DNA of 49,512 nt. Origin: an uncultured Lachnospiraceae bacterium. Lineage in GTDB: Bacteria > Bacillota > Clostridia > Lachnospirales > Lachnospiraceae. Positions 36,934 through 45,227 of this stretch are shown in pieces. Made by a program: the position numbers and the translations under genes. The stretch lies in NCBI GenBank assembly GCA_947594855.1, contig CANQEL010000018.1:1-49512 (forward strand). Reading direction: 5' to 3'. The stretch's first letter is position 1; every line of letters starts with the position of its first letter. Below the pieces are notes generated by a model. The model was given only the letters and a program-made list of their open reading frames with translations, ran no database searches and was not told where the DNA came from.

Positions 36934-37938
36934 CTTTGCTGATATTTGCGCGCTTATGTCTTTTACAGTCTGTGAAGGTTCATATTTTTTAGTGCCGAAA
37001 AGGTAATTGTGGAGTTTTGTTACATTTGATGAAAGTGAAGTGCTTACTACCACGGAGGCTTTATTTATTGTCATTACTTTATTGTCAAATGGAAATCCTG
37101 TCTGTTCGTCTATTGAATAGAACGGGAAGGACATAGCAAGTCCCATAAATTCAGTGTTTTTCATTCCGGTGCATATCTGTGGCAGAATAGCATCAGCGGC
37201 TTTGATGAGCTTTACCGGGTTAGTATGCTTTGCCTTTTTGAGCATTGCTTCAATGACTGTTCTCTGGCGGCTGGCTCTTGTGAAATCGCCGCCTTTTGTG
37301 TAGCGCACACGTGAATAACCGGTTGCCTGTACTCCTGTGAGGGTCTGCTTTCCCGGTTTTTTTATTTTAGTCCATTCTTTATTGTTGATATTAGCTACAT
37401 CTTTGGCGTATCTGTTTACGTAATCAAGTTCTTCTTCCGTAATATCTATTTCGATTCCGCCAAGGGCGTCAACGGCGTCTGTAACGGCGCTGAAATTCAC
37501 GGTTACAAAGTCGCGTATATTCAGGTCAAAGTTTCTGTTAATGGTTTCTACTGCAAGCTTTGGACCGCCGTATGCATAGGCGTGGTTAAGTTTGGTATAT
37601 CCATGCTCAGGAATATATACATAGGTATCTCTGTATATAGATACAAGCTTAATCTTTTTTGTCTTTTTGTTGATGCTTGCAATGACTATTGAGTCGCTTC
37701 TGGTATTTTTTGTGAGGTCATTTTCTCTTGAATCCACACCAAAAAGCGCAATATTAGTGTAGTCGGCAATATTGTCGTCGTTTATCTGGTTCATGTAAAT
37801 ATCGTTATCGTTCCACTCGGCGCTTTTAAGTTTGCCAAATACAATTACAATTATAGCGATAAAAGCAGCAATAAGTATGAGTATTATTTCTATGATAAGA
37901 AGTATTTTCCCTGCTTTATGGCGCTTTTTTGAAGCCAT
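36928..37938 (-). CDS. LytR-CpsA-Psr (LCP) family cell-wall ligase
   Basis: Attaches polyprenyl-linked glycopolymers (teichoic acid, capsule) to peptidoglycan. The 336-residue protein has a short cytoplasmic N-terminus, a membrane segment at about residues 11-33, then the LCP domain: NIALFGVDSR, TRSDSIVIASIN with catalytic-site Arg/Asp, VSIYRDTYVYIP, KLNHAYAYGG and RYTKGGDFTRASRQ. No C-terminal extra domain. It lies 12 bp downstream of the glycosyltransferase on the same strand, so the pair probably builds and attaches one surface polymer. It converges on the thioesterase with a 6-bp overlap and no clear terminator. Confidence 0.94.
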   Translation of the reverse strand: MASKKRHKAGKILLIIEIILILIAAFIAIIVIVFGKLKSAEWNDNDIYMNQINDDNIADYTNIALFGVDSRENDLTKNTRSDSIVIASINKKTKKIKLVSIYRDTYVYIPEHGYTKLNHAYAYGGPKLAVETINRNFDLNIRDFVTVNFSAVTDAVDALGGIEIDITEEELDYVNRYAKDVANINNKEWTKIKKPGKQTLTGVQATGYSRVRYTKGGDFTRASRQRTVIEAMLKKAKHTNPVKLIKAADAILPQICTGMKNTEFMGLAMSFPFYSIDEQTGFPFDNKVMTINKASVVVSTSLSSNVTKLHNYLFGTKKYEPSQTVKDISAQISAKS

Positions 37939-37950
37939 ATGGTACCTCCG

Positions 37951-39381
37951 TTAATATGCGTTTTTGTTAATAAAGCCTTTAAATAAAGTCATAAACAGTA
38001 TCTTTATATCAAATCCAAGAGTCCAGTTTTCAATATAATATATATCGCAGTCTATACGTTTTCTGATAGAAGTATCGCCTCTGTAACCTTTAACCTGCGC
38101 CCAGCCGGTGATTCCGGGCCGTACCTGGTGTTTTACCATGTAACGTGGAATTTCTTCTTTAAATTTATCTACATAATAAGGTCTTTCGGGACGCGGGCCT
38201 ACAAGACTCATATCTCCTTTAAGGACATTAAAGAACTGTGGAAGCTCGTCAAGGCTTGTACTTCTTATAAATTTGCCGACGGGCGTGATACGTGGGTCAT
38301 TAATTGTTGTCCATGCTTTTTTCTCCTCGGCTTCGCTTTGTACTCTCATGGACCTGAATTTATACATATTAAATTCGTGGTTATGGAGTCCGATTCTTTT
38401 TTGCTTAAATATAAGAGGACCTGAAGAAGTGAACTTTACAAGAGCGGCAACTATAAGCATAGGTATAAAGAATATTATTATGCATATAATTGAACCAAAA
38501 ATATCAAACAGCCTTTTGATAGCTCTGTTTACCGGACTGCTTAAAGGTACCTTGCGCACATGTACTACAGGGAGCCCGTCAAGATCTTCGGTATAAGGAC
38601 GTGTAGGTATAATGTTATTATAGTCAGGTACAAATTTTGTGTGTACACCGAATTTCTCTGTAGTGGCGACAATATTTTCAAGCTTTTCATATTCGTCTAT
38701 GTTAAGCGTAATGATAATTTCGTCAAATTCATTAGTTGAAAGAAGTTTTGTGAGGCTGTTTACCGGTCCGGTTATTTTGATTCCGCGGTAATCTTTGCCG
38801 GCAGGCGTATTGTCATCAAGTACGCCGTGTATATAAAATCCCCAGTCGGGATGAGCGAGTATACGGTCTATATAGGCTTCGGCAGTACGCCCGTATCCGA
38901 CAAGCAGTACATGTTTAAGATTACGCCCCCTGCGCCTGAGTTTTTTGAGGCATCTTGATACCAGATGCCTGAAAAGAAAATCAAGTATTGTATTTAATAT
39001 GAAGAAGATTGCCAGGAATAAACGTGCATAATTAATTTCCTTAAAGAAATATAATATAGTAGTGCAGTATAGTATTCCTATTGCATTTGCTTTAATCAGG
39101 GCCCACAGTTCCATTTTTCTGCCAAGGGTTCTTTTCGGATTGTATAAATTGAATAAATAATAGGCAATGATATAGAAAGGAATCATGTATCCGAGCATTG
39201 GAATGTATCTGGATAGGGAAAGATATCCGCCGTATGGTCTGGTTATGATTCCGAGCCGTATAAGAATACTGTGTTCCTCATTGAATCTCAGAAAGAAAGC
39301 GAAATAAAATGAAAATACAATTATCAGTATATCTATTACAAAGTGAAGAATATTTAAAAGTTTCTGGTTTTCCTTAATCAA
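37951..39381 (-). CDS. Undecaprenyl-phosphate sugar-1-phosphate transferase (WcaJ/WbaP-like)
   Basis: Initiates surface polysaccharide synthesis by moving a sugar-1-phosphate from UDP-sugar to undecaprenyl phosphate. The 476-residue protein has four or five N-terminal membrane helices (about 10-130), a Rossmann-like domain ([20 protein letters not shown] near 162-181) and the C-terminal bacterial sugar-transferase domain from about residue 285 ([14 protein letters not shown], then [40 protein letters not shown] and [10 protein letters not shown]). Glucose or galactose is usual, but specificity cannot be read. It is the first gene of a two-gene minus-strand operon with LCP. Confidence 0.94.
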   Translation of the reverse strand: MIKENQKLLNILHFVIDILIIVFSFYFAFFLRFNEEHSILIRLGIITRPYGGYLSLSRYIPMLGYMIPFYIIAYYLFNLYNPKRTLGRKMELWALIKANAIGILYCTTILYFFKEINYARLFLAIFFILNTILDFLFRHLVSRCLKKLRRRGRNLKHVLLVGYGRTAEAYIDRILAHPDWGFYIHGVLDDNTPAGKDYRGIKITGPVNSLTKLLSTNEFDEIIITLNIDEYEKLENIVATTEKFGVHTKFVPDYNNIIPTRPYTEDLDGLPVVHVRKVPLSSPVNRAIKRLFDIFGSIICIIIFFIPMLIVAALVKFTSSGPLIFKQKRIGLHNHEFNMYKFRSMRVQSEAEEKKAWTTINDPRITPVGKFIRSTSLDELPQFFNVLKGDMSLVGPRPERPYYVDKFKEEIPRYMVKHQVRPGITGWAQVKGYRGDTSIRKRIDCDIYYIENWTLGFDIKILFMTLFKGFINKNAY

Positions 39382-39470
39382 ACAATTTCATCCTTTCTTA
39401 ACGTCAGGTAAATCCTTACGATTTACATAATAAACCATAATTGATAAATTCACAATATAAACTTTTACTA

Positions 39471-39483
39471 TTCACAAAGTGAA
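39471..39483. promoter_or_regulatory. Dyad (possible operator) in the glycosyltransferase-htrA intergenic region
   Basis: A perfect palindrome TTCAC-AAA-GTGAA, followed 13 bp later by TATAAT (39497-39502), a likely -10 for htrA without a good -35 at 17 bp. A second ATTCACAA lies at about 39448-39455. A repressor or activator of htrA, and perhaps of the divergent glycosyltransferase, could bind here; the factor is unknown. Confidence 0.35.
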
Positions 39484-39534
39484 CACAAATAGAAAATATA
39501 ATTAGCGGCAAGATAACAAAAAGGAGATGTGATT

Positions 39535-41031
39535 ATGGATAATTATTATAACCAGAACAACTACTGGGATAACAATCCTGACAATAACGGACCTGTTAAT
39601 ACAGAGCCAAATAATACAGAACCAAATAAGAATAAGAATAATAAGAAATGGCAGAAGTTACTTATAATATTTGCCAGCATATTTGCAGGTCTTGTTTTTA
39701 TTGGCGGTGTATTTATGGTATGCAGAGGCATGGTTAATTACATCAGGGTTGCAAGCAGTGACAATATGGTATCCAAAGACCAGGATAACAATAAGACGGC
39801 TGATGTAAAGGATAAAGAGGCAATTGCTACAACCAGGCCGGTATCGGTCGTTGAATCAGACAATATAAGCGGTAATCCGGTTGATGTATCGGAGATAGTT
39901 GAAGAAGCGATGCCGAGCGTTGTATCTATAGTAAGTACTACATCGGTTGAGGGCTATTCAGTATTCGGACAGCATTACGAGCAGGAGGTTCCGACAGGAG
40001 GAACAGGATTTATCGTAGGGCAGAATGACAAGGAACTGCTTTTGGCGACCAACTGCCATGTTGTAGAAGATGCTACGGCAATACAGGTTACATTTGTTGA
40101 CAGCTCCACGGCAGAAGCTGTTGTAAAAGGAAGCGATGCACAGGCAGACCTTGCAGTAATTGCAGTTTCGTTGGATGACGTTAAGAATGATACGCTTGAA
40201 GCAATAAAGGTTGCAGTGCTTGGAGATTCTGATGATATCAAGGTAGGACAGATGGCGATAGCAATAGGCAACGCGCAGGGAATGGGACAGTCCGTGACAG
40301 TAGGATATATAAGCGCAAAAGACAGAAAACTTGATATGCAGGATGAAAATACCGGAGGAACAAAGACTATGAATTTCCTGCAGACTGACGCTGCAATAAA
40401 CGGCGGCAACAGCGGCGGACCTCTTCTTAATGTAAATGGCGAAGTAGTAGGAATTAACAGCGCCAAGATAAGCGATACGCAGGTTGAGGGAATGTGCTTT
40501 GCCATTCCGATATCTTCAGCAATTCCGATAATAAACGACCTTATGAACAGGGAAACCCTTACCGAAGAAGAAAAAGGATATATGGGCGTAACCCTCCAGA
40601 ATATATCAAGCGACGCCGTTGAGATGTACGGGGTACCGGACGGAGTATATGTAAGCGATGTGAAAGACAACGGACCTGCTGATAAAGCCGGTATAGAAGA
40701 TGGAGATATTATTGTATCCATTAACGATACTGCGGTTAACTCAAGCTCGGCGGCAGTCGATAAAGTAAACAGTATGCGTGCGGGAACAGAAGTGACCGTT
40801 AAGCTTTACAGACAGAATGAGCAGAAAAATGGTTATAATGAGATGGAAGTTAAGGTAACGCTTGTTACTGCGGAAGAAGCAGGTGTAAATAAAAATACAA
40901 ATCAGAATACAAATCAGAATACAAATCCAGGCAATGGCGGACAGTATGATGATGACGATTATGACAGCTATGATGATTATGATGATGATTCAAATTATGA
41001 TGATTTCTTTGATAGCATACTTCCATGGTGA
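39535..41031 (+). CDS. htrA: HtrA/DegP-like membrane-anchored serine protease
   Basis: Quality-control protease outside the membrane. The 498-residue protein has an Asn-rich cytoplasmic head, one transmembrane helix at about residues 40-67, a trypsin-like domain with triad His175 (TNCHVVED), Asp205 (ADLAVIA) and Ser293 (GGNSGGPLL), and one PDZ domain (about 345-440, GVYVSDVKDNGPADKAGIED). The tail is unusual: NTNQNTNQNTNPG repeats, then about 30 mostly Asp/Tyr residues ending DSILPW. The start at 39535 is set by AAGGAG eight nt upstream; a GTG at 39529 is an alternative. Followed by a terminator. Probably induced by envelope stress, but no CssR site was recognised. Confidence 0.95.
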   Translation: MDNYYNQNNYWDNNPDNNGPVNTEPNNTEPNKNKNNKKWQKLLIIFASIFAGLVFIGGVFMVCRGMVNYIRVASSDNMVSKDQDNNKTADVKDKEAIATTRPVSVVESDNISGNPVDVSEIVEEAMPSVVSIVSTTSVEGYSVFGQHYEQEVPTGGTGFIVGQNDKELLLATNCHVVEDATAIQVTFVDSSTAEAVVKGSDAQADLAVIAVSLDDVKNDTLEAIKVAVLGDSDDIKVGQMAIAIGNAQGMGQSVTVGYISAKDRKLDMQDENTGGTKTMNFLQTDAAINGGNSGGPLLNVNGEVVGINSAKISDTQVEGMCFAIPISSAIPIINDLMNRETLTEEEKGYMGVTLQNISSDAVEMYGVPDGVYVSDVKDNGPADKAGIEDGDIIVSINDTAVNSSSAAVDKVNSMRAGTEVTVKLYRQNEQKNGYNEMEVKVTLVTAEEAGVNKNTNQNTNQNTNPGNGGQYDDDDYDSYDDYDDDSNYDDFFDSILPW

Positions 41032-41065
41032 TTTACCCCTCTTTCATTTAATATAAGTTATGGAA

Positions 41066-41095
41066 AAGCAGGTTCCTGTACTGGAATCTGTTTTT
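41066..41095 (+). terminator. Terminator after htrA
   Basis: An 11-bp imperfect stem with G-T pairs (41066-41076 with 41083-41093), a 6-nt loop, and a T-run overlapping the 3' arm. About 35 bp after the htrA stop. Confidence 0.6.
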
Positions 41096-41156
41096 CTTGC
41101 TATTAACAAAGAGATTATGTATAATATATATTTAAATTAACAGAGGTGATAGTTAA

Positions 41157-42557
41157 ATGGGAACAGATAATAAGGATGACAAAAATAAACCCGAAGACGT
41201 ATGTTATATATGCCACCGCCCGGAAAGCAAGGCAGGCCGGATTATTAAAATGCCTAATAATATAAATGTCTGCGTTGACTGTATGCAGACAACATTTAAC
41301 CAGCTTAACAATAATGGCATGGCATTTATGATGGATATGCCAAACATGGAAAATATCAAGGATGAGATGATACGAAGGCAGACTGTCAAAAAAAGCCGGG
41401 TTAAGGAAGATTCAGAAGAAGAAAGGCAGGAGGAAGCAGAACTTACAATCGATAAGCTTCCACCGCCACATATCATAAAAAGCAATCTGGATGAGCATGT
41501 TGTCGGACAGGAGAAAGCTAAGAAAATTCTGTCTGTCGCAGTGTATAACCATTACAAGCGTGTTTTTTCGGAGAGGGATAAATCATATGACGACGGAGTG
41601 AATATTGAAAAATCAAACCTTCTTATGCTTGGCCCGACAGGAAGCGGCAAAACCTATATAGTAAAAACACTTGCCAAGATGCTTAAAGTACCTTTGGCAA
41701 TAACTGATGCAACAGCGCTTACGGAGGCAGGTTATATTGGAGATGATGTTGAGAGCGTAATATCCAAACTTCTGGCAGCAGCAGGAAATGATGTTGATAA
41801 AGCGGAACACGGAATAGTATTTATTGACGAGATAGATAAGATTGCAAAGAAACATAATACCAATTCCAGAGACGTGAGCGGTGAATCAGTACAGCAGGGT
41901 CTTCTTAAACTGCTTGAGGGAAGCGATGTGGAAGTTCCTGTTGGAGCTACAAGTAAAAACGCTATGGTGCCGCTGTACACGGTAAATACATCTAACATTC
42001 TGTTTATATGCGGAGGAGCATTCCCGGATCTTGACAGGATAATTATAAACAGACTTAATAAGAGCAGCTCGATGGGATTTCAGGCTGACATAAAAAATAT
42101 GTACAAAAATGATGAAAGTATTCTTGAGCAGGTTACAGTTGAGGACTTACGTGAATTTGGGATGATTCCGGAGTTTTTGGGAAGAATTCCGATAATAAGC
42201 GTGCTTCACCCGTTGGATGAGGATATGATGGTTAAAGTGCTTACACAGCCGAAGAATGCGATATTAAAACAGTATCAGAAACTGCTAAGGATGGATGAGG
42301 TGGATCTTGTGTTTGAGGAGGATGCGCTAAGAGCCATTGCGGTAAAAGCGGTTAAGAAAAAGATTGGCGCAAGAGCCCTCAGGGCAATAATTGAAGAACT
42401 CATGCTTGATATCATGTATGAAATACCGAAGGATGATATGATAGGCAGGGTTATTATTACACGTGAATATATTGAAAATACCGGTTCACCTATAATCGAA
42501 ATGAGAGGCAGTACAAAAAGAATTGGCCAGGCACCGCTTAAGGCTGATAACGTATAA
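41157..42557 (+). CDS. clpX: Divergent ClpX-type AAA+ unfoldase
   Basis: ATP-dependent unfoldase that feeds proteins to ClpP. The 466-residue protein has a ClpX-type zinc domain (Cys16, Cys19, Cys39, Cys42), Walker A GPTGSGKT (159-166), a GYIGDDVES pore loop, Walker B IDEID (Asp224-Glu225) and the C-terminal ClpX lid. The zinc domain departs from housekeeping ClpX, and the ClpP-docking loop reads SSSMGFQ where [LIV]-G-F is usual. It is also longer (about 420 is usual). With no clpP or tig beside it, it may be a second ClpX. GAGGTGA precedes the ATG. The next gene, 30 bp on, is an S8 protease. Confidence 0.88.
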   Translation: MGTDNKDDKNKPEDVCYICHRPESKAGRIIKMPNNINVCVDCMQTTFNQLNNNGMAFMMDMPNMENIKDEMIRRQTVKKSRVKEDSEEERQEEAELTIDKLPPPHIIKSNLDEHVVGQEKAKKILSVAVYNHYKRVFSERDKSYDDGVNIEKSNLLMLGPTGSGKTYIVKTLAKMLKVPLAITDATALTEAGYIGDDVESVISKLLAAAGNDVDKAEHGIVFIDEIDKIAKKHNTNSRDVSGESVQQGLLKLLEGSDVEVPVGATSKNAMVPLYTVNTSNILFICGGAFPDLDRIIINRLNKSSSMGFQADIKNMYKNDESILEQVTVEDLREFGMIPEFLGRIPIISVLHPLDEDMMVKVLTQPKNAILKQYQKLLRMDEVDLVFEEDALRAIAVKAVKKKIGARALRAIIEELMLDIMYEIPKDDMIGRVIITREYIENTGSPIIEMRGSTKRIGQAPLKADNV

Positions 42558-42587
42558 TAAATTAATAAATGTTTTGCAGGTAATATC

Positions 42588-44282
42588 ATGCCGACTGATG
42601 CAGAATGTGAAGAAATTATCTATTCAGAGCAATATGCAGACCTTATTATTGACAATGATAAGGGGATTCTATCTGAGCTGCCCGATGTTACGGTATCATG
42701 TATACAGCAGGTAAATAACAGACAGGCGGTAGTATATGCATCAGTACTGCAGAGTGGATTTTCAATTAATAATATAGGCTATCGTTTTTTGCCTAAGTGC
42801 TACGGTTTCCTTAATACAGACGCGCTGGAGGAAACCGGGGTTCTTATGCTCAGACGGCAGCCTTTTATTAATTTGTACGGGCAGGGGGTTCTGGTAGGGA
42901 TAATTGATGCAGGAATAGATTTCAGGCATGAAGCATTTATAAGAGAAAATAATACAAGCAAAATTGTATCTGCATGGAATCAGACTGACCGTAACGGTAC
43001 GCCGCCTGAAGGATTTGTGTATGGTTCGGAATACAGCAGGGAAATGATAAATGAGGCTATAAGTACCGGAGGAAACGAGCTGGATTCGCTTATTGACGGC
43101 AATGGACACGGCACTGCAATAGCAGCGGCAGCGGCAGGGAGAATTATTGAAGATAAAGATTTTTCGGGAGTAGCGCCGCTTGCGGAGCTTGTTGTGGTAA
43201 AACTTAAACAGGCAAAAAATATTTTTAAGGATTTTTACAGGATTGAAGAAGATTCGGATGCTTTTCAGGAAAATGATATACTGTTAGGAATAAAATATAT
43301 CATGCAGGTGGCAAGGCAGCAGAATAAGCCTATTGTTTTATGTTTTGGGCTTGGAACGAATCAGGGAGACCATAACGGAAGCGGATTTCTGGGAGAGTAT
43401 ATGAATTCGTTAGCTGTGACGCCGGGTATATATATGTGTACGGCTGCCGGAAATGAAGGAGGCCGCGCGCATCATTTTGGCGGCCGTGTACTGTCCAGGG
43501 ATGAGTCACAGGAAGTTGAAATATTTGTAGACAGGCAGTCGCAGGGATTTATAATGGAACTATGGGGCAGGACACCCGCTACGTTTGCAGTTCAGATTAA
43601 GCCGCCGATAGGTGTTTTTTCAGGAATAATAGAAGCAAGGTTTAATGAGAGGCGGTCTTTGGAATTCCTTCTTAACAATTCTATAGTAAATATTACATCG
43701 GAGCTTGTGGAGCGGGGGTCAGGCGACGAGCTTATGTTTTTCAGGTTTATTAATCCTGCCCAGGGACTATGGATTATAAGGGTGATACAGACCAGCGAAA
43801 CGCCAAGTAATTTTGATATATGGCTTCCGATAGAACAATTTAACCCGGCAAATGCTGTTTTTATTGAACCTGACCCAAATATAACAATATGCGAACCGGG
43901 TAATGCGGCAGCGGTTATTACATTTGCAGGAAGCAATGTAGCGGGAGATTCGCTGTATATTAATTCAAGCAGGGGATATGCTAGAAACGGCAGAATAAAG
44001 CCTGATATTACGGCTCCTGCGGCAGGGGTATTTACGGCACTGCCTTCGGGAAGTGTCAGCGGATATGGTGAAGTCACAGGTACAAGCATGGCATGTGCAA
44101 TAGGAGGCGGAGCGGTTGCGCTTATTGCGGAATGGAGCCTGGACAATCAGACAACGAATAGCCTAAGTGCAAAGAATCTGCTTATAAGAGGTGCAGACAG
44201 GCAGGGAATATCAGTGCCTGACAGAAGTTGGGGGTACGGTTTTATTAATATATACCAGACGTTTGTAAATATAGGAGAATAA
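42588..44282 (+). CDS. S8 subtilisin-family peptidase (Csp-like)
   Basis: A 564-residue subtilase with complete triad: Asp107 (GIIDAGIDF), His174 (GNGHGTAIA) and Ser500 (GTSMACAIG). Between His and Ser there is a large insert (about 270-450) that fits the jelly-roll domain of Csp-type clostridial subtilases. No signal peptide or membrane segment is seen, so it may be cytosolic, spore-associated, or exported by another route. No obvious strong ribosome site precedes ATG 42588; a weak GCAGGTA is present. It lies 30 bp after the ClpX paralogue, suggesting joint expression. Csp proteins in C. difficile and C. perfringens act in spore germination; extension to this organism is inference. Confidence 0.9.
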   Translation: MPTDAECEEIIYSEQYADLIIDNDKGILSELPDVTVSCIQQVNNRQAVVYASVLQSGFSINNIGYRFLPKCYGFLNTDALEETGVLMLRRQPFINLYGQGVLVGIIDAGIDFRHEAFIRENNTSKIVSAWNQTDRNGTPPEGFVYGSEYSREMINEAISTGGNELDSLIDGNGHGTAIAAAAAGRIIEDKDFSGVAPLAELVVVKLKQAKNIFKDFYRIEEDSDAFQENDILLGIKYIMQVARQQNKPIVLCFGLGTNQGDHNGSGFLGEYMNSLAVTPGIYMCTAAGNEGGRAHHFGGRVLSRDESQEVEIFVDRQSQGFIMELWGRTPATFAVQIKPPIGVFSGIIEARFNERRSLEFLLNNSIVNITSELVERGSGDELMFFRFINPAQGLWIIRVIQTSETPSNFDIWLPIEQFNPANAVFIEPDPNITICEPGNAAAVITFAGSNVAGDSLYINSSRGYARNGRIKPDITAPAAGVFTALPSGSVSGYGEVTGTSMACAIGGGAVALIAEWSLDNQTTNSLSAKNLLIRGADRQGISVPDRSWGYGFINIYQTFVNIGE

Positions 44283-44284
44283 TA

Positions 44285-45061
44285 TCAGTTCAGATGACGT
44301 TTCCTATATTCAGACGGAGTGCTTCCGGTACATTTATAGAACTGCCTGCAAAAATGCTCGGTATTGTTATAGCCGCAGGCGTAGGAAATATTTTTTATAT
44401 CCTGGCTGCTTTGCGCAAGCAGATGTTTTGCCTTTTCAATTCTGCCTGCAATGACATCCTGTTTGCATGTGGTAAAAAATAATTTTTTGTACAGCAGGTG
44501 GAGATAACCGGGACTTATGTGAAGGCTTTCTGCCATTTCAGACAGGTTCCATTGTTTCTCAGGCGATTGGGCGATAGACTGCCTTAGTTCATAAAGTTCA
44601 TTTCTGTATGGAATAATATCAGTTTTCGGTACGGAGTCATGTATTTTTAAAATAATTGTTTTCATAAGAAAGTCGATAATAAGGTCGCTGTTTTCGTTTC
44701 TGAAAAAATTTTCAAATGCCAGAAGTTCTGTAAGGGTTATTATATTAGCAGCATCCTGAAGATATATTGGCTGTCCGATTGGAATAAGCCGGTTTTGCAT
44801 AAAATTATCGTCGCTTATAAACTGTATAAAGCAGTCTTCGTATACTTCGCCGTCTTTTATTGCAGGAGCATAATAGTACGGAGTATTTTTTGGAAAATAA
44901 AATGCGGTAAAAGGCGGATATTCATTGATTTCAGAATCTACCCTGACATATATCGGACTCTGTGGTATAAGGAGTAAATCATAATCTATGCCGTTTGGCA
45001 TATCGGATTCAAAAAAGTTTGTGGGCAGACTGTGCGACATGACATGCTTTGTACGGAACAT
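44285..45061 (-). CDS. AraC-family transcriptional regulator
   Basis: A 258-residue regulator with an N-terminal sugar-binding cupin-like part (about 25-110, DYDLLLIPQSPIYVRVDSE) and a C-terminal double helix-turn-helix (about 165-258, WNLSEMAESLHISPGYLHLL, then KNISYACGYNNTEHFCRQFY and GSTPSEYRKRH). GGAAG is 9 nt before its start. It is divergent from the GH43 gene, 166 bp away, and is the natural candidate to activate it. Its 3' end lies 2 bp from the S8 peptidase stop on the other strand, with no terminator seen between. Confidence 0.93.
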   Translation of the reverse strand: MFRTKHVMSHSLPTNFFESDMPNGIDYDLLLIPQSPIYVRVDSEINEYPPFTAFYFPKNTPYYYAPAIKDGEVYEDCFIQFISDDNFMQNRLIPIGQPIYLQDAANIITLTELLAFENFFRNENSDLIIDFLMKTIILKIHDSVPKTDIIPYRNELYELRQSIAQSPEKQWNLSEMAESLHISPGYLHLLYKKLFFTTCKQDVIAGRIEKAKHLLAQSSQDIKNISYACGYNNTEHFCRQFYKCTGSTPSEYRKRHLN

Positions 45062-45227
45062 ACGAACACTTCCTTTGTCTGTATGATTATGGCAGAAAAT
45101 TTTGTGTTAAATCAAATAATTGTAAGAAAAATCAATTATATATTAGTTTATATCATTGCAGAATGGATGTCAAATTGTTATGATAATTAATGTATATATA
45201 AATAATATAGACAGGAGGCAATTTTTT

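Noticed and set aside
39975-40721. Minus-strand 248-residue Ser-rich open frame inside htrA
   Set aside because: Shadow of the protease gene; composition follows antisense codons and there is no start signal.
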